A stretch of DNA of 64,000 bases from Rhodopirellula europaea 6C (GTDB lineage Bacteria; Planctomycetota; Planctomycetia; Pirellulales; Pirellulaceae), in NCBI RefSeq assembly GCF_000338295.1, contig NZ_ANMO01000168.1, positions 40,827 through 104,826 on the forward strand, read 5' to 3'. The translations under genes and the position numbers were made by a program. Positions 51,911 to 61,788 of this stretch are shown here, in pieces. Each line of letters starts with the position of its first letter. Within the stretch, counting starts at the first letter, position 1. The notes under the pieces are model-generated. The model saw nothing but the letters and a program-made list of their open reading frames with translations, did no database searches and was not told the DNA's origin.

Positions 51911-52865
51911 ACGAGCTCGGATTCCACTTTGGCTTTTCCATCCAAGACATGCCGTCTTGTGACATAAAGTCAAAGTGCTCAACCGGCATGCATGCCACTC
52001 CGCGTGGCAAAGCTGCCATCGCCGGCAAACTCAAACAGTTGATCGCCACCTCAGTATTTGAGGCTCGACCGCGACGCTGTTGCAACGCAACGACTCCGTC
52101 GCGATCGCTCAGATAGCCGGTGTAATTCCGCCAGTCGCCCGGTTGCCATTGATCGAGCCATCGTAGAGCACCGTCACAATACAGCGACGGATTGCCATGA
52201 ATTCGATAGCCGCCTCCGCATGATTCGATGCGATCATGGTTGGCTGTTCTTGTCCCTTGGAATCGAATGTGCTTGTTCAACGAACAGCCATCATCCCGCG
52301 CGTCCAATTCCAATCGCGGATCGATTAATTGATAGATAGGACGCGACTCAGAATCACGATGCATCGACGCCATCAGCGTGTGATCCAACTCGGCCACTCC
52401 GTAAGCCTGCAAAACCGTGAGCCGGCAACCACGTTCGGCCAACCAAGCTTCGATGCTACTTTGCAAAGAGGCCGGCAGAGGGTAGCCGCCTGTCGCCCAT
52501 AGCAATTCGCTTGGCCAATCCATTTGAGTATCCATCGCCTGCAGCAACAAATCTGCTCCCGCCAAAGGCTGAGCGATGAACACCACCCGCCGCTTCTCTG
52601 CTGTCGCCAACCGCAAGGCACGAATACAGGTGGGCGGATGCAGGTATGTGATGACACGAGTCATCGCGTCCATGCCACCCAAAGCAGCCGGATACGCATC
52701 GACCACCAACGATTGAGACGGATCAACAAAGAACGGCTGAAGGTCTGGGAAGATGGTCGCCAGACGCGACATCTTGTCCGTTGGTTTCAGTGCGTCGATG
52801 ACACGAAACTTGAAAGGGTCCAACGAGGTGGAACCGGCCGAGTAGGAAAGGATTTTGCCGTTCAT
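51858..52865 (-). CDS. Adenylate-forming (ANL/LuxE-like) protein, truncated form
   Basis: 335 residues. AGSTSLDPFKFR (10-21) resembles the phosphate-binding TSGST loop and QAYGVAELDH (153-162) the YGxxE motif of adenylate-forming enzymes of the LuxE/CapK type. The protein is shorter than full ANL ligases, and the C-terminal catalytic Lys lobe was not seen, so it may act like LuxE-type acyl-protein synthetases or be catalytically altered. It overlaps the upstream acyltransferase gene by 4 nt (ATGA), a clear sign of a co-translated pair, and converges with the HTH/GNAT gene. Confidence 0.65.
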   Translation of the reverse strand: MNGKILSYSAGSTSLDPFKFRVIDALKPTDKMSRLATIFPDLQPFFVDPSQSLVVDAYPAALGGMDAMTRVITYLHPPTCIRALRLATAEKRRVVFIAQPLAGADLLLQAMDTQMDWPSELLWATGGYPLPASLQSSIEAWLAERGCRLTVLQAYGVAELDHTLMASMHRDSESRPIYQLIDPRLELDARDDGCSLNKHIRFQGTRTANHDRIESCGGGYRIHGNPSLYCDGALRWLDQWQPGDWRNYTGYLSDRDGVVALQQRRGRASNTEVAINCLSLPAMAALPRGVACMPVEHFDFMSQDGMSWMEKPKWNPSSFKQLVERTNTPQVAAAA

Positions 52866-53569
52866 GCTACCGCCGCCAATCCGAGTGAGTCGGCTCTTGA
52901 TAGCGAACCAGTTTCACCAAACGAATCGCAACACATCTGAACGAGTGCGGGCTGATCCGATTGTTTGGCGAGCTCGGCAAACATGTCCTGGCAATACGAA
53001 CGTCCCCTCGCATCGGCCGCCATCAACAACACAATGCTCTGCGTTTTCAACTCTGGATGAACGAAATCAAAGCCCGGCAGATAAGTGAATCCCATCCGTC
53101 GATAAAAGGCTTTCATACGAACATCAGCATTCGCGATTGAGATCCGATTCCCATTTGCCAATTGATGCGCCCAAGAACCTCGCACCAACGTTCGAAGTGC
53201 TGCAATGGGCGTGCTCGGTCCACGTCGAATCCGCAATTTGCACGACGCGAATAATTCATCGCCATGATGATCCAACAGGACCGTTGGGTAATGGTCTTCG
53301 CAATCCAACCGACCATTCGCGGCGGCCAACATTGTCAATGTGCCGAGCGGATGACCTTGCCACATCAAGATGTAATGGTTGCTGTATTCGTCGTAGTGAT
53401 AGAGGGTTTGCTCGGACCCATCACGACGAATTTCTTGGACCACATCGAACAGCGGATCGGCTGTCCCAAAACAATGCAACACATCCATGTGTCGATTCCA
53501 AATTATGCAGGAGAGTTGCAGATTCCCTCCCTCATCTGAAGGAAGTTCAACAACCTTCGTCAGTAGCAC
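52862..53569 (-). CDS. GNAT/autoinducer-synthase-like acyltransferase
   Basis: 235 residues. The pattern YSNHYILMWQGHPLGTLTML, RRGPSTPIAALRTLV and VRMKAFYRRMGFTYLPG fits the FeeM / LuxI-type N-acyltransferase fold (acyl-ACP- or acyl-CoA-using GNAT relatives): a cofactor-binding beta strand and a C-terminal YRRMGF helix typical of GNATs. The substrate is unknown. It is first in a two-gene unit with the adenylate-forming-like protein. The ATG at 53567-53569 was chosen by the frame limit; no strong Shine-Dalgarno site precedes it. Confidence 0.65.
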   Translation of the reverse strand: MLLTKVVELPSDEGGNLQLSCIIWNRHMDVLHCFGTADPLFDVVQEIRRDGSEQTLYHYDEYSNHYILMWQGHPLGTLTMLAAANGRLDCEDHYPTVLLDHHGDELFASCKLRIRRGPSTPIAALRTLVRGSWAHQLANGNRISIANADVRMKAFYRRMGFTYLPGFDFVHPELKTQSIVLLMAADARGRSYCQDMFAELAKQSDQPALVQMCCDSFGETGSLSRADSLGLAAVA

Positions 53570-53718
53570 CCCTTGGAAACGTCAAGCAATGTGAAAATTA
53601 GAAAGCGCCAATTTGCGCATACGGCCAGCCGCAAAGACCATATCGAAGCCGTGATCGCAACAAAGCACCAACGATTGCGTGGTTCAAAAATCAAAAAGCC
53701 AATCTGCTAACACCAACA

Positions 53719-56103
53719 TCACATCAAATTGACGGGATCAATATCGACCAAGAACTCAATTTCCTCTTTGGGATCGACCTTAAAATCCGCCAAACCTCGC
53801 CGGATGACTTCGCCAACGACCGCTGCTTCCGTGGCCTGAAGCAACAAATGAAAACGATACTTGCCGCTGATCTTGACGATCGGTGGTGGTGCCGGACCAA
53901 GAATACGGACCTCCGCATTGAGTAAATCGCGAGCCTTCTCCAAGCGATCCACAATTGCGTCGGCCACGGATTCGGTTTTGTCTTCCAGTGGACCGCGAAT
54001 GATGATCCGCGCCACGCTGCCCAGCGGCGGGTAATTGAACTTCTTGCGGTTCACCATTTCGTCTTCGACGAATTTCAAATAGTCGTGCCTCGCCGCGGCT
54101 TGAATCGCTGGGTGCTCCGGCGTGAACGTCTGCACGATCACTCGGCCGCCACGATCGCCACGGCCAGTTCGCCCAGCGACCTGGGTGACCAACTGGAACG
54201 TTCGTTCGGCGGCGCGGAAGTCAGGGAAGTGCAACGCTGAGTCCGCGTTGATCACGCCAACCAACAACACGTTGGGAAAGTCCAAACCTTTCGCGATCAT
54301 CTGCGTGCCGAGCAACACATCGATCTCGCCGGCACGAAACTCCGACAGCACCCGTTGGTGACTGCCAGCCCGCTTCATCGTGTCGCTGTCCATCCGAGCA
54401 ATGCGGGCATCGGGGAAGCGAGCCTTGGCTTCCATTTCCAATTTCTGCGTGCCCAAACCTCCGTAGCGAATCCCATCGAAACGACACGCCGGACACCAGG
54501 GCGGCGTCGGGATCGTGTAGTCGCAGTAGTGGCACATTGCCTTGCCGCCGTCACGGTGATGAGTCAGCGGCATGTCACAATCGGGACACGCACACACGGT
54601 GCCGCAAGCGGGACACTGGATCGTCGTCGCGTAACCACGTCGGTTGAGCAGCAGAATCGCTTGGCCATTTTCTTTCAACGTTTCCAAAACCGCCGCGTGC
54701 AAGGGTCGGCTGATCGCGCCGCCCTTGCCGCGTTCCTCTTTGACTCGCAAGTCCACCAGTTGAACATCGGGCATCGGACGATTGCCGACCCGCTCCGACA
54801 TCGTGACCAGTTCCGCGTGCCCGGTTTGCGTCGCATGCCAAGCTTCCATCGACGGCGTCGCGGATCCCAGCACCAATGGAATGCCCAGTGCCATCGCTCG
54901 GGCGTGAGCCACCTTGCGAGCGTGATAGCGAGGCTGCTTGTCTTGTTTGAACGAGGTGTCGTGTTCCTCGTCGATCACGATTAGTCCCAAGTTCGGCAGC
55001 GGCGCAAACACGGCGCTGCGAGGCCCGATAACGACTTGGACTTCTCCTCGACGAATCCGCTGCCAATGGAAGTGACGTTCCGATGCGGACATTTGGCTGT
55101 GCAACACCGCGACGTTCTGGAAACGATCTTCGAATCGCCCACGGGTTTGTGGCGTGAGGCTGATCTCGGGCACCAACACGATCGCCGATCCCGCTTGTTT
55201 GACAACATGCTCGATCGCCTGAATGTAGACCTCCGTTTTGCCACTGCCGGTCACGCCGTGCAGCAACAACGTCCGCCCGCGGCCGCTGTCGACCGCTGAA
55301 TTGATCCGAGACAACGCGTTCTCTTGTTGCGCCGTCAGCTCATGCGTTTTTCTGGCTTCGCCATCGTTGGACTGAGCCCGAATGCGGATGTTTTGGCTGA
55401 GCTCTCGTCGCACTTCGGGGATCAAGAGCTCTTTCTTTCGCAACCGCCGAATCGGGTCTTCGGTGCATTCAGCCATGATCGCGATTTCGGCCGCGGTCAT
55501 CGGCCGATCTTGAGCAATCAGAAACCGCATCGCCGACTGCTGCTTGGATGGCAGTTTGGCAATCTGTTCTTCGGTCAGCCCCGGTGCCGGTCGAAAGTAA
55601 GTTGTCTTTCGCGTGCCCGCGTTGTCGCGAACACTGGCGGGAATCAACGTGTCGAAGACTTGTCCTGCCGGAACTTGGTAGTAGTGAGCGATAAACATCA
55701 CCAAGCGAACCAGGGCCGCATCGCACAGCGGTTCGTCGTCGATGACTTCGGCCACGTCGCGAAGTTTTTGCTGTGCCGCGTTGCCGGTCTTGATCGACAC
55801 ACACCAACCCGGAGTGGGCTTTTTCCGATGCCCCAGCGGCACGCCCACACGCATCCCAGGGCGGAGGACATCCAGCAATTCGTCCGGGATTCGGTAGTCG
55901 TAGGGCCCGTGTGGCGATCGAGCGAACACGATCGACGCGAGCTGAACGTCTTCGCCGACCGTCAATTCCCACGGGGGAGGATCGGTTTCGAACAATTCGT
56001 TCTGGGTTGGTTCGGACGAGTCTGCGGGCACGGGTGCGGCGGCAAAAGGAGGGAAGTGCAAAGTTGATTCGCCCAGATCGGGCATCGATGAATCAGACAA
56101 CAT
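53719..56103 (-). CDS. priA: Primosomal replication-restart helicase PriA
   Basis: 794 residues. DNA-binding domain (about 50-150), Walker A GVTGSGKT (283-290), Walker B VIDEEHD, SATPS, and a Cys-rich zinc insertion (CPACGTVCACPDC, CHYC, CPAC) within the helicase lobes, then LGTQMIAKGLDFPNV and QVAGRTGRGDRGG. It reloads the replisome at collapsed forks. AAAGGAG lies 11 nt upstream of the ATG at 56101-56103; the ORF is open 15 codons further. The first roughly 45 residues are an unconserved Pro/Ser-rich extension. Confidence 0.96.
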   Translation of the reverse strand: MLSDSSMPDLGESTLHFPPFAAAPVPADSSEPTQNELFETDPPPWELTVGEDVQLASIVFARSPHGPYDYRIPDELLDVLRPGMRVGVPLGHRKKPTPGWCVSIKTGNAAQQKLRDVAEVIDDEPLCDAALVRLVMFIAHYYQVPAGQVFDTLIPASVRDNAGTRKTTYFRPAPGLTEEQIAKLPSKQQSAMRFLIAQDRPMTAAEIAIMAECTEDPIRRLRKKELLIPEVRRELSQNIRIRAQSNDGEARKTHELTAQQENALSRINSAVDSGRGRTLLLHGVTGSGKTEVYIQAIEHVVKQAGSAIVLVPEISLTPQTRGRFEDRFQNVAVLHSQMSASERHFHWQRIRRGEVQVVIGPRSAVFAPLPNLGLIVIDEEHDTSFKQDKQPRYHARKVAHARAMALGIPLVLGSATPSMEAWHATQTGHAELVTMSERVGNRPMPDVQLVDLRVKEERGKGGAISRPLHAAVLETLKENGQAILLLNRRGYATTIQCPACGTVCACPDCDMPLTHHRDGGKAMCHYCDYTIPTPPWCPACRFDGIRYGGLGTQKLEMEAKARFPDARIARMDSDTMKRAGSHQRVLSEFRAGEIDVLLGTQMIAKGLDFPNVLLVGVINADSALHFPDFRAAERTFQLVTQVAGRTGRGDRGGRVIVQTFTPEHPAIQAAARHDYLKFVEDEMVNRKKFNYPPLGSVARIIIRGPLEDKTESVADAIVDRLEKARDLLNAEVRILGPAPPPIVKISGKYRFHLLLQATEAAVVGEVIRRGLADFKVDPKEEIEFLVDIDPVNLM

Positions 56104-56878
56104 AACGTGTGAGCTCCTTTTCTTCCCGGCGGGCGCAAGATAACCCATCCATCATCGCCCCACCCCGTGACACGTCTGGTCATCCACCAGCTCTGCGATG
56201 CGGCCGCCCTGCCCTTTCCCACCATGAGCCTCTTCGGGGGTCCCAACCCGAAACAATCGACGCAGACTCCTCCTGAGCGAGCCAGACTCATTCGTCCCAG
56301 ACGAGACCGTCGGGGATCACCTGCCCCAAGTTGGCCAGGTCCACCCCCGGCCCGAGGCTTGGCCAACCGATCCTCAGGTTCGCTGCGCGCCCCACGGTTC
56401 CCCCCCACGACTTCTTTTGGTCGGCACAACGAAGCCACCGCGGAGCGGTAGAAGACAGTAGCCAGTGTTCGGGAACGCTACCTCGGATCAAGAATTAAAT
56501 TACAAGCCTGAACCTGAGAGGGTCGAAGAACCTCTTCCCGAAAACGTTTTGATTCCAGAGCTGCCCCGACTGCTCGCACGGCGAACAATCGCTACCTGAA
56601 AACGGATGGCAACACTCTGCCCTCCGCATAGCCCGCTTCGCTTTTCGAACGGATTACCAATCGTCTTATTGTGAAATTCAAGCCGCGACGAAATTTCATA
56701 CGCAACTCGCTGAATGAAATACACGGTTCGGAGCCTTCGCAAATCCATTCGCGATCAAACGCAGAGATTCGTCGAGAGTAGAGGTCAATCTCCCCAGGAT
56801 TTTTCAGTGACGAAATCCATGTGTCCTCTCGATGAAGACATTGATTTGCGCAAGCACACTTCAGCGAGAACGACGTCT
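56104..56878. other. Long intergenic region upstream of priA
   Basis: 775 bp without a supported gene. Near priA it holds a partial copy of the G-rich repeat (56204-56215) in a GC-rich Pro/Gly-codon-like stretch (56160-56460). The remaining part is AT-richer and unstructured by eye. Short open frames on both strands lack family resemblance. It contains the priA promoter and the 3' flank of the GH5 gene. Confidence 0.4.
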
Positions 56879-58132
56879 TCAATAGGTTTGGCTGACCTCT
56901 TGACCGTCGAACTGATAACCGTCCGCAGTCACATTGGTCACGCAGAATTCGAACGTCTCGAGCTTCCCTTTAAAGCTTTCGGTATTCAACGTTATACTCC
57001 CTTGAGCATCAGTGATCACCGAATGTTGCCCTTGCAAGAACCCGCGGAATTCGCCTTCTACCAACGCATTAGCGATAGGATCTCCGCACCCGTCCAAAAT
57101 CAGAACCGTCGCCTCGGCTCGCTTCGCGCCACGTCCCGTTCCTTGGATGGCAATCGAGATGGATCCAACCACCGCGTCAGTGGATTCGCAGTCGCTGCTG
57201 TCGCCCCACCAATATCCCTTGAGCATCGCGTCAGGAATTAAGATCTCCTCAATTTCGTCCAGAGTCGTGTCGTCCCAATCTCGCCAGTCGACCCAAGCGT
57301 TTCCTAAAGCCTCGAGAGTTTCTGAATTGACTTCATAACCGTCGACGCTGCTGACGTACCGGAACGTCCCCGGATAATTCCACTCCGTGCAAATCACACG
57401 ATGCCCGTCACGCATCATCGCAGTCACGTTGTCGCTGGTCCGAACACGCTTGCCTCCGTACATGTGATATGCGATGGAAGTGAACTCCCAATCGAGTTCG
57501 TTCTCGTAGCCTCGCACCACTTCGTCGAGCGGGTACCCAATCGTGCTGAAACTGAACAAGATGATTTGTCGAAACGGTGCAGCGTCGCGTACATCGTTAT
57601 ACAGATCGAGATAAGCGGACTTGAATGACGTCTCCAAGTAGTCGTTCATATTGAAGGTCGGCTCATTGGAAATCTCATAGATCACCAACGGGTTGTCTTG
57701 ATAGCGTGGTGCCACAGCTTCCCAAAACGCCCGGCATTGGGCAAAGTCCAAGTTCTGACCACCACCTTGCTCATCGATATTGTGGTAGTTGATGATGATG
57801 TTCATCCCCGAAAGCGTTGCGTTGGCGACACAAACGTCGATGTGAGGAAGCACTTCCTCCACCGTCCACTGAGCGTCGATTTCGTACCAGGGGTCAACCC
57901 AACACAGACGTACCGTGTTCAACTTGCAAACGTCCCGAAGATAGATCCAATTGCTGAGATCTTCAGCGAAGGTCACGGAGCCTGAGAGTTGCTTGCCCAG
58001 CACGATCGGTGTCCCACGAATGACCTCCCCATCAGCTCCGCTGAGCGTTTGAGCTTTGGCCTTGGAAGCCATGCCCCCAACCAAAAGCAACGCAAAACAA
58101 ATCGTTGGTAACGCTTGCACTAAAGATTTCAT
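56879..58132 (-). CDS. Secreted GH5-type glycoside hydrolase with C-terminal Ig-like domain
   Basis: 417 residues. Signal peptide (about 1-27, ends SKAKA). The cellulase-like (beta/alpha)8 domain has NIIINYHNID (111-120), the acid/base Glu E157 in ISNEPTF and the nucleophile E250 in ICTEWNYPGTF. A separate C-terminal domain (about 320-417) with beta-sandwich pattern (GCGDPIANALVEGEF, ITDAQGSITLNTESF) resembles the last domain of the divergently encoded subtilase. The ATG at 58130-58132 begins the signal peptide. Substrate (cellulose, mannan or another beta-glucan) cannot be set from sequence alone. Confidence 0.88.
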   Translation of the reverse strand: MKSLVQALPTICFALLLVGGMASKAKAQTLSGADGEVIRGTPIVLGKQLSGSVTFAEDLSNWIYLRDVCKLNTVRLCWVDPWYEIDAQWTVEEVLPHIDVCVANATLSGMNIIINYHNIDEQGGGQNLDFAQCRAFWEAVAPRYQDNPLVIYEISNEPTFNMNDYLETSFKSAYLDLYNDVRDAAPFRQIILFSFSTIGYPLDEVVRGYENELDWEFTSIAYHMYGGKRVRTSDNVTAMMRDGHRVICTEWNYPGTFRYVSSVDGYEVNSETLEALGNAWVDWRDWDDTTLDEIEEILIPDAMLKGYWWGDSSDCESTDAVVGSISIAIQGTGRGAKRAEATVLILDGCGDPIANALVEGEFRGFLQGQHSVITDAQGSITLNTESFKGKLETFEFCVTNVTADGYQFDGQEVSQTY

Positions 58133-58198
58133 GGCGGAGATCTCAAAGATGATGAAGTGACTTCGGTGAAAGTTTTCGTGGGCCAGCACTCTCTCCAA

Positions 58199-58758
58199 AA
58201 CAGACTCCTCGTATGTTCAGTCGCGTTTTGGAACGGCGTGACCGCGAGAGGTAAAGTTCAACCGACCGAATCTCACCAGCCAGCCGGCCACCACAAAGAG
58301 TGCAACCAGACCCCCTGCGAAGGCTAGCGTTCAAGTTTACCTATAGCAAGCCTGGAAAACTTGATCTTGGTTGATTCGGTTGCTCGTGATCGGAAATGGC
58401 ACGATTCCAAGAGCAAAAAAGAATTCAATTCGTGGCCGATATGCCAGCAAGTATTGACTCCTCGTTGATCCAACCACGCCGAGCGAATGACACCTTGAAC
58501 AATCGTTCTTTCACGCAGTTCCTAGCATGAATTGCCGTTGTTTAGGACATGTAGCTTTAATTGCCCAATCTAATTTCGAGCGATGTCCTTCGAAGACAGT
58601 CAATTTCCTTCAACCGCGTTTTCATCGCCTTCGGGAAGACCTGCAGACTCTTTTGAAACTCGGCGATTTGGCTCGTCACGCTTGATTCGATCAACGCCGA
58701 CCACCAGCGGCATGACTGCCCGCCAAGCACAGAGGGGAACTCAACTACCCTGAACTGG
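58199..58758. promoter_or_regulatory. Divergent intergenic region, GH5 / subtilase
   Basis: About 560 bp with both promoters and no supported gene. At 58600-58700 (minus strand) there are two short overlapping frames (for example MPLVVGVDRIKRDEPNRRV...; about 37 codons) that look better than random but could not be assigned. AT content is higher near the GH5 side. Confidence 0.35.
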
Positions 58759-58812
58759 GTGCATCACCTACAATCAGCCAATCCATTTCAAAGCCTTTCT
58801 GAGCTTGGCAAG

Positions 58813-61125
58813 ATGAAAAACAAACGGCGCTGGTTGATCGAAACCTTGGAACAAAGAGTTGTGCTGGATGCGGCGGGTCCCATCGACGATCGTCCTGTTC
58901 CCGCCATGGAATCTGTGATTGTCACTTTCGCTCCTGAGGTGGCGAACCCAAATGCGGTCGCTAAAGGACTGGTAAAGGCGCACGGCGGACAGCTTGGTCA
59001 TGTCTACGAAAATGCATTGAAAGGATTTTCAGCTCAACTCCCTCAAGCCGCGCGAGACGCGTTGGCTAGAAACCCGCGAATCGAGCGGGTTGAAGCAGAC
59101 CTGGTCATGCAGGCATTTGCGCAAGTCACTCCGACAGGAATTGATCGGATCGATGCTGATGTCAGCTTACTAGCCAACATTGATAATGTTGACGATCGAG
59201 TCGATGTGAACATCGCTATTATCGACTCAGGCATCGACACATCTCATCCTGACTTGAACGTTGCGGGAGGCACTCATTTCTATACGGTGACCTCAGGTCG
59301 TCGCCAAAACCGGGGAAGCTTTCAGGACAACAATTTCAACGACGACAATGGACACGGCACTCATGTCGCTGGAACCGCAGCCGCACTAGACAACAACATC
59401 GGAGTCGTCGGGGTCGCGCCGGGAGCAAATTTGTTTGGCGTCAAAGTGCTTGACGCGAGCGGATCAGGTTACCTGTCGGACATCATCAAAGGGATTGATT
59501 GGGTTACATCAACGCGAACCGACCCCGATCCGACCAACGACATCCATGTCGCCAACATGAGCCTGGGCGGCCAAGGCGTAAGCCAGGCCTATCATCAGGC
59601 GATCAAAAACAGTGTCTCCGAGGGTGTTGTCTACGTTGTCGCGAGTGGAAATGAATATCGCGACATTCTGGGAACCGACTTCCAATTTGGAACGTTCGAC
59701 GACACCATCCCCGCAGCCTACCCGGAGGTTGCTGCGATCAGTGCAATCGCTGATACGGATGGCATGCCTGGTGGCCACGGGCCGTCAACCCAATACGCAG
59801 ACTACTTTGGCAATTACGCCGACGACGAATTCGCGGACTTCAGTAATTTCAGTAATGATCAAGGCGCACCAAACTATTCGTCTTGGTACGACTCAAACAA
59901 TGTGGTCGATTCGCCGGGTCTTGGAATCGATTTGATGTTGCCCGGTGTTGATATTTATTCCACCTACAAAGATGGCGGCTACGCTCTCAGCAGTGGCACC
60001 AGCATGGCAACGCCGCATGCCGCCGGTCTTGCTGCACTTTACATTGCCGCAAACGGTCCAGCTGAGGACGCTGCCGGAGTTTATGCGATCCGTCAGGCAA
60101 TGATTGACGGAGGAAAAGCTTGGACCAGTCCGGAGGGACTGCAATTGCCGAGCCCACCAACACCCAATCCCGACAGCCCCGACAATCACGTTGAAAATCT
60201 TGGTTGGGCCGAAGGCGGCGTTCCCAATGAATTACCAATCGCCGATGCTGGGATCTCGCAATCTGGCATCGAAGACTCTGAGATCGTCTTTGATGCATCC
60301 GCTTCGTACGATCCAGACGGTGGATCGCTGACTTTTGTTTGGGACTTTGGCGACGGACATACGGCGCAGACGACCAGTCCAACCATTTCACACATCTATC
60401 TACATGGTGGTAGCTTCAGTGTGTCGCTAACGGTCACCGACGACCGCGGCGGTCAGGCAAACGATTCGACATCAGCGGATGTCGCCGAGGTCAATGACGC
60501 TCCCGTAGCAAACGCAGGCGGACCGTACCAAGGTTATATCGATGCCCCCATCTCCTTCGATGCTTCTGCTTCAGTTGACTTTGACAATGTCGATGGAACC
60601 ACCACCAATGACCAAGAACTCACGTACACGTGGGACTTTGGTGACGGCGTTGTGATGACAACCACTGACGCAACGGTCGACCACTCCTACTCGTCAATCG
60701 ACAGTTTCAACGTCAGCCTATCGATTAACGATGGATTCACTGACTCCGCAACCGCGGTCACATCGGTGGTGGTTGATCAGGAACAGTTGGAGACTGCGAT
60801 GTACGTGTCTTCGATCGACTTCGAATCAAGACGGCGTGGGCGAGACTGGCGGTCGGTCGTTCAGATCCGAAGTGCGCAAGACGACTCGGTGCTTACTGGC
60901 GTCACTGTCACGGTCATCTTCGCCGGAGAAGCCTTCCAGGGAACAACTGACTCAAACGGCTTGTTTCGCACCGGTTGGATCCGCAATCTTAGTAGCGAAA
61001 CTCACTTCGCTGATGTGACGGATTTGGCGTTGGCGAACTATGCTTGGGACCCGTTGTCACTGGATACCGAAGAAGACAACGGTGGCCTCCTCGGATTTCC
61101 CGACGGGACCTTGGACTTGAATTAG
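58813..61125 (+). CDS. Secreted subtilisin-like protease with PKD domains and LEPR-like N-terminus
   Basis: 770 residues. The N-terminus WLIETLEQRVVLDA (7-20) resembles the planctomycete LEPR-XLL export-associated motif. An I9-like propeptide (about 33-100) precedes the S8 domain with D138 (IIDSGIDTSHPDL), H181 (NGHGTHVAGTAA) and S397 (SGTSMATPHAAGLAAL). Two PKD-like domains follow (about 480-560 and 565-655, each with WDFGDG), then a C-terminal beta-sandwich (about 660-770). I chose the ATG at 58813 because it places the LEPR-like motif near the start; a GTG at 58759 would add 18 residues. Confidence 0.9.
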   Translation: MKNKRRWLIETLEQRVVLDAAGPIDDRPVPAMESVIVTFAPEVANPNAVAKGLVKAHGGQLGHVYENALKGFSAQLPQAARDALARNPRIERVEADLVMQAFAQVTPTGIDRIDADVSLLANIDNVDDRVDVNIAIIDSGIDTSHPDLNVAGGTHFYTVTSGRRQNRGSFQDNNFNDDNGHGTHVAGTAAALDNNIGVVGVAPGANLFGVKVLDASGSGYLSDIIKGIDWVTSTRTDPDPTNDIHVANMSLGGQGVSQAYHQAIKNSVSEGVVYVVASGNEYRDILGTDFQFGTFDDTIPAAYPEVAAISAIADTDGMPGGHGPSTQYADYFGNYADDEFADFSNFSNDQGAPNYSSWYDSNNVVDSPGLGIDLMLPGVDIYSTYKDGGYALSSGTSMATPHAAGLAALYIAANGPAEDAAGVYAIRQAMIDGGKAWTSPEGLQLPSPPTPNPDSPDNHVENLGWAEGGVPNELPIADAGISQSGIEDSEIVFDASASYDPDGGSLTFVWDFGDGHTAQTTSPTISHIYLHGGSFSVSLTVTDDRGGQANDSTSADVAEVNDAPVANAGGPYQGYIDAPISFDASASVDFDNVDGTTTNDQELTYTWDFGDGVVMTTTDATVDHSYSSIDSFNVSLSINDGFTDSATAVTSVVVDQEQLETAMYVSSIDFESRRRGRDWRSVVQIRSAQDDSVLTGVTVTVIFAGEAFQGTTDSNGLFRTGWIRNLSSETHFADVTDLALANYAWDPLSLDTEEDNGGLLGFPDGTLDLN

Positions 61126-61266
61126 TCGCCTCGGGGCTTCCGCCACCAGTTGCTGACGCCAGCCCCACCCGGGACGAACGTGCTGGGATGACTCCGAGAG
61201 AGCCCGCGCCAATCGATCGGGGCGGCTCCACCATGTCATAGGGATTCGGTCGAGGCATTACACTTG

Positions 61267-61296
61267 TTTTCAGAAAGCCATTTTTCAGAAAGCCAT
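61267..61296. repeat. 15-bp tandem duplication upstream of a small membrane gene
   Basis: TTTTCAGAAAGCCAT occurs twice without a gap (61267-61281 and 61282-61296), perfect copies, about 50 bp before the GTG of the next gene. It may be recent slippage or a duplicated protein-binding site. Confidence 0.7.
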
Positions 61297-61344
61297 GCGT
61301 TAACAGAACATCGCCCCAGCCCAGTGCATCGACGGAGCCGCTGA

Positions 61345-61770
61345 GTGCCCACGATTCTGAGAAACATCCTGGCTGTCGTCGCGGGTCTCTTCCTGGGAAG
61401 CGTGCTCAACATGGCGATTGTCACCGTCGGCCCGATGGTGATTCCGCTCCCCGACGGGGTGGACATGTCGAACATGGACCAATTCGCCGAGGACCTCAAA
61501 CTGCTCAAACCAGCGAACTTCTTCGCACCTTGGCTGGCTCATGCACTGGGCACGCTCGTCGGCGCATTCGTTGCCGCCAAAATCGCTGCGAGCCACAAGA
61601 TGAAGTTCGCACTTGGCATTGGAGCGTTCTTTTTGCTGGGCGGCATCACGATGGCTGCGAGCTTCGGAGGCCCACTCTGGTTCATCGTTCTGGACTTGGT
61701 CGGAGCGTACTTGCCAATGGGCTACCTGGGCGGAAGTCTCGCGGGAGCAACGAGACCACAACCGAAATGA
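61345..61770 (+). CDS. Small four-helix membrane protein of unknown function
   Basis: 141 residues from a GTG. Four hydrophobic segments: LRNILAVVAGLFLGSVLNMAI, FFAPWLAHALGTLVGAFVAA, FALGIGAFFLLGGITMAASF and LWFIVLDLVGAYLPMGYLGG. Loops are short and polar. Such proteins are found singly in many bacteria, and no function is known to me. It is followed by the repeat cluster at 61789-61935 and converges on the sulfatase gene. Confidence 0.75.
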   Translation: MPTILRNILAVVAGLFLGSVLNMAIVTVGPMVIPLPDGVDMSNMDQFAEDLKLLKPANFFAPWLAHALGTLVGAFVAAKIAASHKMKFALGIGAFFLLGGITMAASFGGPLWFIVLDLVGAYLPMGYLGGSLAGATRPQPK

Positions 61771-61788
61771 CGTGAAATACATTTCGAC

